A stretch of DNA of 64,000 bases, taken from positions 2,232,001 to 2,296,000 of the forward strand of contig NZ_CP044065.1 of assembly GCF_008693385.1 (NCBI RefSeq), read 5' to 3'. The notes beneath the pieces are model-generated. The model had not been told where the DNA came from. It searched no databases and was given only the letters and a program-made list of their open reading frames with translations. Shown in pieces: positions 1 to 8,105 of the stretch (positions within the stretch are counted from its first letter, which is position 1; each line of letters begins with the position of its first letter). This DNA comes from Cupriavidus pauculus. Its GTDB lineage: Bacteria > Pseudomonadota > Gammaproteobacteria > Burkholderiales > Burkholderiaceae. The position numbers and the translations under genes are program-made.

Positions 1-41
1 CCGGAATGGGTCGGTTGCCATCCAACATATCGGCCCGCACG

Positions 42-60
42 TGTTGGCCCGGCGCCGACC
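42..60 (+). promoter_or_regulatory. Candidate activator-binding dyad (UAS) before peptide gene 1
   Basis: TGTTGG-N7-CCGACC, an imperfect inverted repeat 72 bp upstream of the -24 box. The same dyad occurs upstream of two other sigma-54 promoters in the window (13004-13022 and 17867-17885). It is inferred to be the site of the enhancer-binding protein encoded at 1389-2807. Confidence 0.4.
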
Positions 61-93
61 GTTCGAGACCGGACCGCGCGGGCCATCCCGCCA

Positions 94-106
94 GATCAAG
101 GGATGG
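94..106 (+). promoter_or_regulatory. IHF-like site
   Basis: GATCAAGGGATGG matches the IHF consensus WATCAA-N4-TTR with two mismatches and lies 26 bp upstream of the -24 box. It sits between the candidate UAS and the promoter, the usual place for IHF at sigma-54 promoters. It is weak on its own, but the other two promoters have a better site at nearly the same spacing. Confidence 0.3.
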
Positions 107-132
107 CGGGACGCGCCCTGCGACGCGGCGAT

Positions 133-148
133 TGGCACGCCGTTTGCT
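133..148 (+). promoter_or_regulatory. Sigma-54 (-24/-12) promoter of peptide gene 1
   Basis: TGGCAC-GCCGT-TTGCT is a full match to the sigma-54 consensus TGGCAC-N5-TTGCW with exact spacing. It ends 37 bp before the ATG at 186. A sigma-54-dependent activator is encoded nearby on the minus strand, which supports the call. Confidence 0.85.
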
Positions 149-185
149 GTATCTGTGGCACTGCCATCCCCGATTGGAGACCGCC

Positions 186-479
186 ATGGCCACCCTCACG
201 ATCAAGGACCTCGCCGTCCGCCGCGAACTCGATTTCCGCGCCATGTCCTGTGTGCGGGGCGGCGGCGCGCAATGGGTGTTCGGCTGGATTCAGCCCTATG
301 TTGCCCCGCGCCAAAGTGCCATGGCACCTGTCGTGAACTTTTACGAGATCAATTACAGCTTCTATGCTGAACAGATGAACAATCAGTTCCAGAACATCGA
401 CGTCCGCAACGACGCGCCGAATTCCTCGATCAGCGTCGATGCGGGCCAGGGTGCGAAGAACAAGGGCCGGCTGGTCTGA
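186..479 (+). CDS. Double-glycine-leader exported peptide 1
   Basis: A 97-residue peptide precursor. Residues 1 to about 26 form a leader (TLTIKDLAVRRELD...VRGG) of the double-glycine type that C39 peptidases cleave after GG. The core of about 70 residues has an aromatic start (QWVFGWIQPYV), an Asn/Gln-rich middle (AEQMNNQFQNIDV) and a basic tail. The ATG at 186 is preceded by GGAG and by a consensus sigma-54 promoter. An upstream in-frame start at 6 would add about 60 residues of unlikely sequence across the promoter. The leader matches those of the peptides at 12775, 18123 and 18422, so it is probably a substrate of the C39 ABC exporter at 2804-5968. The fate of the core is unknown. No modification enzyme or immunity gene is adjacent. 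Confidence 0.85.
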   Translation: MATLTIKDLAVRRELDFRAMSCVRGGGAQWVFGWIQPYVAPRQSAMAPVVNFYEINYSFYAEQMNNQFQNIDVRNDAPNSSISVDAGQGAKNKGRLV

Positions 480-492
480 GCCGGCATCGGGA

Positions 493-520
493 GCCCGCCC
501 CCGGCATCGTCGGAGCGGGC
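493..520. other. Intergenic hairpin between peptide gene 1 and the phosphatase gene
   Basis: GCCCGC at 493-498 pairs with GCGGGC at 515-520, with a second smaller pairing (CCG/CGG) inside. No U-tract follows, so it is at most a weak attenuator. The phosphatase gene could be read through from the sigma-54 promoter. Confidence 0.25.
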
Positions 521-588
521 GCGCCGTTATGCTGCCCCGGGGGGCGGCGCTTGCGCGGAGCCGCCTTTGATCCGCGCCGGAGAGCACC

Positions 589-1362
589 GTGACCTGCGCT
601 ACGCAATTCCGCTGGACCTCCGCCGCCTGCACGGACGTTGGACTGGTCAGGGAACGCAATGAAGACGCCTGCTTCGATGCCCCCGAGCGCGGCATCTGGG
701 CGGTTGCCGACGGCATGGGCGGCCATGCCGTGGGCGACTTCGCCAGCCGCACGATCGTGCAGGCCCTCGACGCGATGCCTCCGACGCAGGAGCTCGACGA
801 GGCGGTGGCCGCGGCCCGCGCGACGCTGCAGGCCGTCAATCAGGTGCTGATCGACGAGGCGGCGCGCATGCAGGTGCGCGTGATCGGCAGCACCGTGGTG
901 GCGCTGATGGCGTGCGAGCGGCGGTGTGCCTGCCTCTGGGCCGGCGACAGCCGCCTCTATCTGTTCCGCGATGGGCACCTGAAGCAGCTGACGCGCGACC
1001 ACAGTCAGGTGGAGCGCCTGCGCGCGCGTGGGCTCATCACGGCCGAGCAGGCGCGGCGCCATCCTGCGCACAACACGATTACGCGCGCGGTGGGGGCGGC
1101 CGCGGCGCTGAACCTGGAGGACCTGCAGATCGAGATCGGCGATGGCGATATGTTCCTGCTATGCAGCGATGGGCTCAGCAACGAAGTGGAGGACCCCGCG
1201 ATCGCGGAGGCGATGGCGAGCGGCGACTGCACGGCGGCGGCGCGCGAGCTCGTGGATCTTGCGCTGGCCAATGGCGGGCATGACAACGTGTCGGTGATCG
1301 TGATTCGGGCCGAGGATATCGGTGGGGGATCGGATCGGACGTTGTTGAATCCGGAAGTCTGA
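589..1362 (+). CDS. PP2C-family Ser/Thr protein phosphatase
   Basis: A 257-residue stand-alone PP2C (PPM) phosphatase, metal-dependent and probably cytoplasmic. Motifs in order: RNED near residue 25, ADGMGGH, GSTVVAL, WAGDSRLYLFRDG, LTRDHS, LCSDGLSNEV and GGHDNVSVIVI, the full set of metal-binding aspartates for the family. It starts with GTG at 589 behind GGAGAG. The size and domain content resemble PppA/Stp-type phosphatases that reverse Hanks-kinase phosphorylation. The likely partners are the kinase at 15589-17769 and the FHA protein at 8102-10705, as in the threonine-phosphorylation control of type VI secretion; that link is inferred. It is convergent with the sigma-54 activator, 26 bp away, and lies 110 bp after peptide gene 1. 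Confidence 0.93.
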   Translation: MTCATQFRWTSAACTDVGLVRERNEDACFDAPERGIWAVADGMGGHAVGDFASRTIVQALDAMPPTQELDEAVAAARATLQAVNQVLIDEAARMQVRVIGSTVVALMACERRCACLWAGDSRLYLFRDGHLKQLTRDHSQVERLRARGLITAEQARRHPAHNTITRAVGAAAALNLEDLQIEIGDGDMFLLCSDGLSNEVEDPAIAEAMASGDCTAAARELVDLALANGGHDNVSVIVIRAEDIGGGSDRTLLNPEV

Positions 1363-1388
1363 GCCGACCCGCCCTGCTTCCCATACCC

Positions 1389-2807
1389 CTACTTCCCATC
1401 CCCTTGCCGCCCCGCCCGAAAATCCTTCGAATGGATGCCATGCTTCTTGAGCAGCATCTGCACATGCGACCGGTTCATCTCGAAGCGGCGGGCCAGTTCG
1501 GCGACCGTGCCGCCCACCTCCTGCAATCCGCGTTCGAGAAACGCGCGCTCGGCTTCGTCGCTGGCCGCGCGTTTGGCTTCGCTCAGCGACGTCGGCACCG
1601 GGGCATCGATGCCGGCGGCGACCTTTGCCTGCGCAGCCGCGCCAGGGCGGATGTCGGGCGGCAGATGCGCGAGGTCTGCGGTGTCGCCAGCCAGGCAGGA
1701 GAGCCGGTACATCAGGTTGCGCAGCTCGCGGATATTCCCCGGATAGCCGTAATGCAGCAGGAAGTCGCGTAGCCGCGGTGTCAGCTTCAGCGGCCGGCGC
1801 TTGAGCTGCCCCGCGGCCTCGTCGCCGAAATAAGCGACCAGCAGCGGAATCTCGTCGCGCCGCTCGCGCAGCGCCGGCAGCGAAACATGGATCACGCTCA
1901 GCCGATAGAACAGGTCCTCGCGGAACGTCCCCTCCTGGCTCATGCGCCGCAGGTCCTTGTTGGTCGCCGCGACGATGCGCGTGTCCACCGCGATCACCTC
2001 GTCCGACCCCACCCGCTGGATCTCGTGCGCCTCCAGCACGCGCAGCAGCTTGACCTGCCCCGTCAGCGGCAGCTCGCCGATCTCGTCGAGGAAGATCGTG
2101 CCCGTATGCGCGCTCTCGAACTTTCCTTTGCGATCGTTGCTCGCGCCCGTGAACGCACCCTTGCGATGGCCGAACAGTTCGGACTCGAGCAGGCTGTCGG
2201 GAATCGCGCCGCAGTTGACCGAGATAAACGGCCGCTCCACGCGCGAGCCGTTGGCGTGAATCACCTTCGCCATCAGCTCCTTGCCGGTCCCGCTTTCGCC
2301 GTCGATCAGCACGGGCAGGTCGGTGGGCGCCGCTTTCTCGGCGATCTCCAGCGCTTCCAGCAGCTTCGCGTTGTCGCCGAACGTGCCTTCGAACACGAAG
2401 CTGCGCTCCAGCAGCGCCTGCCGCCGCTCGCGCGACGATCGCGCGATGGGTTCGACATCCGGGACTTCCGCAATCTCCGCGGCCGCCTCGGCGGCATCCC
2501 CCTCCTTGACCGCGGCCTGCACGAAGCGCTCGCGGTGCGAGAGGCCCATGACTTCGTCGCGCAGCGAGGTGGCCTGCTTGAGCAGCCGTTCGATCTCGGG
2601 CCGTTCCAGCCGCGAGGCCCAGCGCAGCGTCGAGCGCAGAATTTCGACGCGCTCGATCAGGCCCGCGAACGATACCGCGGACGTGGTCAGGCGCGAGCCG
2701 AACGAAGCGCCCGATAATGACGACGACGGTGGCGTCGCTTGCGTCGCTTGCGTCTGTGGCATGGTCTCGGTGGGAGTGGCCGGTCGGCCCGGATTGAACA
2801 GTTTCAT
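1389..2807 (-). CDS. Sigma-54-dependent transcriptional activator (enhancer-binding protein)
   Basis: A 472-residue bacterial enhancer-binding protein. The AAA+ domain (about 138-375) has Walker A GESGTGKE (170-177), the sigma-54 contact loop GAFTGA (217-222) and Walker B IFLDE (238-242). The C-terminal 45 residues form a Fis-type helix-turn-helix ([15 protein letters not shown]). The first 135 residues match no receiver, GAF or PAS domain I recognise and contain a helical stretch, so the input signal is unknown. Its start overlaps the end of the exporter gene by 4 bp (ATGA), making it the last gene of the export operon. Sigma-54 promoters precede three peptide genes in the same locus, so it is probably their activator, and read-through would give positive feedback. 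Confidence 0.95.
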   Translation of the reverse strand: MKLFNPGRPATPTETMPQTQATQATPPSSSLSGASFGSRLTTSAVSFAGLIERVEILRSTLRWASRLERPEIERLLKQATSLRDEVMGLSHRERFVQAAVKEGDAAEAAAEIAEVPDVEPIARSSRERRQALLERSFVFEGTFGDNAKLLEALEIAEKAAPTDLPVLIDGESGTGKELMAKVIHANGSRVERPFISVNCGAIPDSLLESELFGHRKGAFTGASNDRKGKFESAHTGTIFLDEIGELPLTGQVKLLRVLEAHEIQRVGSDEVIAVDTRIVAATNKDLRRMSQEGTFREDLFYRLSVIHVSLPALRERRDEIPLLVAYFGDEAAGQLKRRPLKLTPRLRDFLLHYGYPGNIRELRNLMYRLSCLAGDTADLAHLPPDIRPGAAAQAKVAAGIDAPVPTSLSEAKRAASDEAERAFLERGLQEVGGTVAELARRFEMNRSHVQMLLKKHGIHSKDFRAGRQGDGK

Positions 2808-5800
2808 GCCGCGCTCAATTGCTTCTGCACCAGCTGGTAGTACATGCCGCGCCGCTCCAGCAGCTCCTCGTGCCGCCCCTGCTCGACGATGGCCCCTTCA
2901 TAGAGCACCAGGATCTTGTCCGCCTGCATGATCGTGCTGAGCCGGTGCGCGATGATGACGGCCGTGCGTCCGCGCAGGATATCGTGCATGTTCGCGAGGA
3001 TATTGCTCTCGGACTGCGTATCGAGCGCCGATGTCGCTTCGTCGAACACGAGCAGCCGCGGATCGTGATACAGCGCCCGCGCGATGCAGAGACGCTGGAT
3101 CTGCCCGCCCGACAGACCGATGCCGCGCTCGCCCACCACCTGCTCGTAGCCCAGCGGCAGCTTCGAGATGAAAGCATGCGCGTCCGCCATCTTGGCCACC
3201 TCCTCGATACGCCGCCGGTCGGCCGCATCGTCGCCGCATGCGATGTTCTCGGCCACGGTGCCCGAGAACAGCAGATTGGACTGCATCACATAGCCCACCT
3301 GCGCGCGGAAGAACTCGGTGTCGATCACGTTGAGGTCGTAACCGTCGATACTCATCGTGCCCTCGCTCGGCTTGTAGAACCCCACGAGCAGCTTGGCCAG
3401 CGTGGTCTTGCCCGATCCGCTGCGCCCCACGATGGCCACCATCTCCCCCGCGCGGACGTGGAAGCTGATGTTCTCCAGCACATACTGCGTCTCGTCGCCG
3501 CCGTAGCGGAAGTACACGCCATCGAACCGGATATCGCCCTGCAGGTCCGGCAGCATGACCCGCGATGCCACATCCTGCGGCCGCTGCTCGGGCTCCAGAT
3601 CGAGGATGTCGCCGAGCCGCTCCATCGCTACGCCCGCGTCGTTGAGCTGCCCCCACAAGGCGACCAGCCCCATCAGCGGCGCCAGCACGCTGCCCATAAA
3701 GGCATTGAACGCGATCAACTGCCCGATGGTGAGCTCGCGTTCGAGCACGAGCGTGGCGCCGACCCACAGCACCGCGATCGTCGTCGCGGCGTTCAGCAGC
3801 TGGCTGACCAGCCCCACGAGGATATGGAACGACTGCGCCTGATATTGCCGGTCCAGCGCCTTCGCGTACTTGCGCTCCCAGCGCAGCCGCACCGCGCGCT
3901 CGATGCCCATGCCCTTGACGGTTTCCGCGCCGCCGAGCGTCTCCATCAGATACGCCTTGGCATCGGTCGACGCCGTGAACACGTCGCGCGCAAACGTCTT
4001 GAGGCGCGGCGTGACGATCACGGTCAGCGCGGCAATCGGAATCACGAACGCGATCAGCAGCAGTGTGAGCTTGACGTTGTAGACGAACATGATGCTGAAG
4101 TAGATGAACACCATCAGCAGATTCAGCGCCGTGGTGACCGTCGATTCGGTCAGGAACGCGCGGATCGTCTGGTTCTCCTGGAAGCGCGCGAAGATATCGC
4201 CGGTCTTGCGCTTGGCAAAGAACGACAGCGGCAGCGCGAGCGTGTGCTTGAAGAACTGCGACATCATCGCGAAGTCCATGTTGCGGACCATGAAATTCGC
4301 GAGGTACGCGCGAATCGTGGCCATCAGCTGCGTGAACACATTGGAGATGATGAGGCCCACGATCAGCAGATGCAGCAGCCCCACGTTCTGGTGCACGACC
4401 ACGCCATCGAGGATGTTCTGGATGATGAGGGGCGGCACCACGCCCAGCAGCTGGATCACGAACGTGGCCAGGAACAGATGGGCGAGGATGCGCTTGTACG
4501 GCGACAGGTAGCTGATAAAGCGCAGCCACGGCGACCGCGCCACCGCCAGCTGCGCCATCGACTCGCCGGCCGTGAAGACGAGGCAGGTTCCGCTCCAGCC
4601 GCGCTCGAACTCCTCGGTACTCATCTTGCGGAAGCCGAGCGCGGGATCCGCGACCCAGACATGATGCTGCGAGATGCCGTACACGACGACGTAGTGATAG
4701 CCCTCCCAATGGACGATAAAGGGCAGCTCGAAGCCGAGCAGCGCATCGCGCGTGCATTGCACCCCGCGCGTGGTAAAGCCCAGCGACTCGCCCGCGCGCG
4801 CGAGGCTGTCGAGCGTGGCGCCGGCCGTCGTCACGTTGGCGAGCTCGCGCAGTTTGCCGAGCGTCAGCGTCAACCCATGATGCCGGCAGATCATGGCGAG
4901 GCAGGCCGCGCCGCAATCCATCTCCTCGGCCTGCTCCACCAGCGCGAAACGACGGATCACGCGCTCGCCGAACTCTGGCTTCGAATGCAGGTCCAGCAGC
5001 ACGGGCCGCTTGCGCCGCTCGGCCAGCTTCTGCTGCCGATGCAGTTCGCGGTCGATCACGCGGATGCGTTCCTCGAGCACCTCGCGCAGCCTGGCATTGC
5101 GCTCGAGTATCAGCTGTACGGTCTTCTCGGGAATCACGAGCAGCCGCACATCGGTTTCCGCGATCGCGGAGGCGATCTGCTCCTGCCGCATCACGCACGC
5201 GCGCTCGCCGAAGATATCGCCCTGCCCGAGCGTGGCCAGCGGATAGGTCTCGCCGTCCTCGGTCCGCACGATGCGCACCGTGCCCTGCCGCACCACATAG
5301 AGCCGGCGATCGTCGCGGCCATCCTGATGCAGGATCTCGCGCCCCGCGGTCACGCGCTTGACGCCGACACTGCGCACGGCGTCCTCGAGTTCCGAGCGGT
5401 CGAGCTTGCCGCGCAGGTCGAACAGCCGCGCGACGAAGCCGCCCGCCGAACTGATGGCGACGTAACTCGTGATAAACGCCAGCGCCGCGGGGTTGGCGGC
5501 CACCACGGCCTCGCTGACCGCGCGCGGAATACATAGCAGCTCGGTCTTGCCCGACGCGCGCACCGACGACTCGTGGCGGTACTCGCGCAGCATGGCGATA
5601 TCGGCGAACACCTCGCCGGTCTTGCGCACGCCCATGCTGATTTCCTTGCCGTGCTCCTCGTTGAACACGCGCACGGAGCCGGTGCGGACGATGAACAGGC
5701 CATCGGCGGGCTCGCCCGCATTGCAGACGGTGTCGCCAAAGCCGAACGACAGCGTGCGCGCGCTTGCCGCCAGCCGTTCGAGCTCCGCGCGGGTCAGCGA

Positions 5801-5968
5801 GGACAGGATTTCGACGGTTGCGAGGAAATCGACAAGGGCGGTCTCCGCGACGGGCTCGGGCCTGGCCGAGGCACCGGTCGATGCACCGGTCGATGCGCCG
5901 GTCGGGGCACCGGTCGAGGCGTCGGCCGACGCATCGGCAGAAGGTTCGCTAACGGGCTTCGATGACAT
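2804..5968 (-). CDS. C39-peptidase ABC exporter with two N-terminal cNMP-binding domains
   Basis: A 1054-residue fused exporter. Order: a low-complexity Ala/Ser/Thr/Gly start (about 10-35), two cyclic-nucleotide-binding-like domains (about 45-160 and 195-300), a C39 peptidase (about 335-475; Gln346, catalytic Cys352 in EEMDCGAAC, His in HYVVVYG, Asp in VADPALG), a transmembrane domain (about 490-780), then an ATPase with GRSGSGKTT, LSGGQIQR, LLVFDEATSALD and the H-loop IAHRLST. C39 ABC proteins cut double-glycine leaders and export the core, so the five small peptides are the expected cargo. cNMP-domain fusions are known in NHLP-type and HetC-like exporters. The gene overlaps the prolyl isomerase gene by 20 bp and the activator gene by 4 bp. 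The ligand of the regulatory domains cannot be read from the sequence. Confidence 0.96.
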   Translation of the reverse strand: MSSKPVSEPSADASADASTGAPTGASTGASTGASARPEPVAETALVDFLATVEILSSLTRAELERLAASARTLSFGFGDTVCNAGEPADGLFIVRTGSVRVFNEEHGKEISMGVRKTGEVFADIAMLREYRHESSVRASGKTELLCIPRAVSEAVVAANPAALAFITSYVAISSAGGFVARLFDLRGKLDRSELEDAVRSVGVKRVTAGREILHQDGRDDRRLYVVRQGTVRIVRTEDGETYPLATLGQGDIFGERACVMRQEQIASAIAETDVRLLVIPEKTVQLILERNARLREVLEERIRVIDRELHRQQKLAERRKRPVLLDLHSKPEFGERVIRRFALVEQAEEMDCGAACLAMICRHHGLTLTLGKLRELANVTTAGATLDSLARAGESLGFTTRGVQCTRDALLGFELPFIVHWEGYHYVVVYGISQHHVWVADPALGFRKMSTEEFERGWSGTCLVFTAGESMAQLAVARSPWLRFISYLSPYKRILAHLFLATFVIQLLGVVPPLIIQNILDGVVVHQNVGLLHLLIVGLIISNVFTQLMATIRAYLANFMVRNMDFAMMSQFFKHTLALPLSFFAKRKTGDIFARFQENQTIRAFLTESTVTTALNLLMVFIYFSIMFVYNVKLTLLLIAFVIPIAALTVIVTPRLKTFARDVFTASTDAKAYLMETLGGAETVKGMGIERAVRLRWERKYAKALDRQYQAQSFHILVGLVSQLLNAATTIAVLWVGATLVLERELTIGQLIAFNAFMGSVLAPLMGLVALWGQLNDAGVAMERLGDILDLEPEQRPQDVASRVMLPDLQGDIRFDGVYFRYGGDETQYVLENISFHVRAGEMVAIVGRSGSGKTTLAKLLVGFYKPSEGTMSIDGYDLNVIDTEFFRAQVGYVMQSNLLFSGTVAENIACGDDAADRRRIEEVAKMADAHAFISKLPLGYEQVVGERGIGLSGGQIQRLCIARALYHDPRLLVFDEATSALDTQSESNILANMHDILRGRTAVIIAHRLSTIMQADKILVLYEGAIVEQGRHEELLERRGMYYQLVQKQLSAA
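5871..5940 (-). repeat. 12-bp coding tandem repeat in the exporter gene
   Basis: About six imperfect 12-bp units related to GCACCGGTCGAT encode the ASTG/APTG run near the N terminus of the exporter. Unit number could vary between strains without shifting the frame. It probably forms a flexible tether ahead of the first cNMP-binding domain. Confidence 0.7.
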
Positions 5969-6701
5969 GTTCCTGTGCCCTCGCCATCAGCCACTCCTCG
6001 CGCAACCGCCGGCGCACCTCCACCGCGACGTCTTCGTCGAGCCGCGCCGGATGCTTGGCGCGGACAAGGAACACCTCAAAGAACGAACGATCGGCGGCCG
6101 GAAACGGCCCGAGCAGATCGCCCGCTTCCGCATTGAACACCTTGGCCTCGATATCGCTCTTCAACGACCCGCGCAGGACCTTGCCGATCTCGCCGCCCTG
6201 CTCGCGCGTATCGGCGATCGAATGCTCGCGCGCCATCTCGGCGAACGCGTCCGGATCGTCCTGCAGATACGACACGAGTTCGCGCGCCTTGCCCTCGCTG
6301 TCCACGACGATATGACTGACCTCGATGCTGTCGAACTTCGGGGAGTTGAGCTGGAAGTACGTCTCCACGGCGGCATCGTCGCAGATGCGCGCCATCATCT
6401 TTTCCTGGTAGAGACTGTCCGTGATAAACCGCTCGAACTCGTCGAGGCTGACGCCGAGCGCATCGAGGTAGTGGTTCATGTCGGCCGCGCGATGCAGCCC
6501 CTGCACGCGCCGGAACTGGTCGGCGCGCGCCTGGATTTCCTCGGGCGTCAGCGTGATGCCATGCCGGCGCGCCGCATGCACGGTCAGCTTCTCCCTCACG
6601 AGCTGTTCGACGATGCCTTCGAACTGCCCGGTCAGCTTGAGCACGCGGATGAATTCGTCGACGTCGATCACTTCCTCGTCGATTCGCACGATGGCCGTCA
6701 T
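5949..6701 (-). CDS. Parvulin-type peptidyl-prolyl isomerase (PpiC/SurA-like), no signal peptide
   Basis: A 250-residue protein with a helical SurA-like N-terminal part (about 1-120) and a parvulin domain (about 125-215; VSHIVV, FAEMAREHSIADTREQGGEIG, VFNAEAGDLLGPF). It should catalyse cis-trans isomerisation of prolyl bonds or act as a chaperone. Unlike SurA/PrsA it has no signal peptide or lipobox, so it should work in the cytoplasm. PpiC-related proteins of this kind occur beside C39/HlyD peptide exporters, where they probably handle the precursor before export. It lies 30 bp after the HlyD gene and overlaps the exporter start by 20 bp, so translational coupling is likely. Confidence 0.88.
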   Translation of the reverse strand: MTAIVRIDEEVIDVDEFIRVLKLTGQFEGIVEQLVREKLTVHAARRHGITLTPEEIQARADQFRRVQGLHRAADMNHYLDALGVSLDEFERFITDSLYQEKMMARICDDAAVETYFQLNSPKFDSIEVSHIVVDSEGKARELVSYLQDDPDAFAEMAREHSIADTREQGGEIGKVLRGSLKSDIEAKVFNAEAGDLLGPFPAADRSFFEVFLVRAKHPARLDEDVAVEVRRRLREEWLMARAQEHVIEAR

Positions 6702-6731
6702 CGCCTTCTCCCCTTTTTTCGCGTAAGCGGG

Positions 6732-8105
6732 CTAGCCGGCAACCTGCCGGAACGGATCGAGCCCGAGATCGATCAGCCGCCGCTCGCGGACCACGATTTC
6801 CGCGGTGGCGGTCATGCCATAGCGCAGCGGATACTTCTGGTCCGCCACGGTGTAGTAGTCCTGCGCCAGCCGCACCCGTCCCTCATAGACCGGTTGCTTG
6901 TCCGGCCCCGAAGGCTTGGTGGCCGGCGAGATGTATTCGAGCGTGCCGGCAATCAGCCCGTAACGCTGGTACGGAAACGCGCTGAACTTGAGCTTGACGG
7001 GCAGGCCTTCCCGCAGGAACGCGCGATCGCGCTCGGCAATCTCCACGCGCAGCACGGGCCGTGCATCCTTCGGCGCAATGCCGCCGAGCGGCGCGTTCGC
7101 CTGTACCTTGTCGCCGCGCTGCGTGGACGTGACGTCGGTGATCACACCCGATGTCGGCGCAAGAATCAGCAGGAAGTTGTCCTTGTCGATGTTCTCGAAC
7201 TTGATGCGCGCGGCCGCTTCCGCAACCAGCCGCGCGGTCTGCACCTGCAGCCGCAGCTTGTCCTCGGTGCTGCCGATCTCGCGCATCTGCGCGTCGTACT
7301 GGATGCGCAGGTTGGCCAGGTCCTGCCCGCTGCCTTCGAGGTCCGCGCTCGCCTGCGTGTACTCGCGCGCCAGCCGCGCATCGAGTTCGGCCAGCCGCGA
7401 CTGCGCGACGCGCAGGCCGTTCTCAGCCTCCTGCGCGCTGGCGCGTTTGGCTTCCACCTGCGCCTGCGACACGCCCCCGCCGCCGGGCAGCGCGAACAGC
7501 CGCGCATAGCGGTCCTGCTCCTGCCGCGCGAAGTCGCGCGCGCGGCGGGCGTTCTCGAGATTGCTGCGCGCTTCCTGCAACTGCGCGCGCTGCTGCTCGG
7601 CCAGCCGCGTGGTGCCCTCCGCCATGCGGTTCTCGTGCTGGCGCGTGCCCAGTTCCAGCTGCTGCTTGAGCGCGGCCGCGCGGCGTTCCATCAACGCCTT
7701 GCGCTCCGGAAACTGCCGCCACTCGCGCTCCGAATCCTCAAGCTTGAGCTGCGCTTCCAGCGCCTTGGCCGCGGCTTCGATGGCACCGCGCGCATTGAGG
7801 CGCGCGAGTACATCGTCCTTCGAGACGGGCTGGCCCTCGGCCACGTAGAGGTCCGCCAGTTCGCCATCGACCGGCGCGTAGAAGCGGCGCACTTCGGACT
7901 CCGGTGCAAGCGTGCCCTGCGCGCTGACGATCACGTCCGCATGCCCGATGAACGACCACAGCAGCGCGCACAGCACGAGCGCGCCCGTGACGACGATGGT
8001 CAGCATCGTGAGGCGCGAGGGCTCGGCCGTCAGCAGCGCGATGCCTTCGGCGCTGTGGTCGTCGAGCGCTTCGTGCAGCGGACGCAGGCGATTCTCGTCG
8101 TTCAT
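6732..8105 (-). CDS. HlyD-family periplasmic adaptor (membrane fusion protein)
   Basis: A 457-residue adaptor with a short cytoplasmic N terminus and one membrane segment (about 33-53). The rest is periplasmic: a first lipoyl half near 75-105 (APVDGELADLYVAEGQPV), a long alpha-helical hairpin (about 110-310, rich in Arg/Gln/Glu/Ala), a second lipoyl half (APTSGVITDV) and a beta-barrel. It should link the inner-membrane C39 exporter to the TolC-like channel encoded at the head of the operon. The helical hairpin is interrupted by GGGGV near its middle, as expected for a coiled-coil tip. Its ATG overlaps the stop of the FHA gene (ATGA). Confidence 0.93.
   Translation of the reverse strand: MNDENRLRPLHEALDDHSAEGIALLTAEPSRLTMLTIVVTGALVLCALLWSFIGHADVIVSAQGTLAPESEVRRFYAPVDGELADLYVAEGQPVSKDDVLARLNARGAIEAAAKALEAQLKLEDSEREWRQFPERKALMERRAAALKQQLELGTRQHENRMAEGTTRLAEQQRAQLQEARSNLENARRARDFARQEQDRYARLFALPGGGGVSQAQVEAKRASAQEAENGLRVAQSRLAELDARLAREYTQASADLEGSGQDLANLRIQYDAQMREIGSTEDKLRLQVQTARLVAEAAARIKFENIDKDNFLLILAPTSGVITDVTSTQRGDKVQANAPLGGIAPKDARPVLRVEIAERDRAFLREGLPVKLKFSAFPYQRYGLIAGTLEYISPATKPSGPDKQPVYEGRVRLAQDYYTVADQKYPLRYGMTATAEIVVRERRLIDLGLDPFRQVAG

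Noticed and set aside
2819..5536. Long plus-strand open frame (905 codons) across the exporter gene
   Set aside because: It is a high-GC mirror of the real minus-strand gene: His/Arg/Gln/Asp-rich with no domain, while the minus frame has full C39-ABC motifs.
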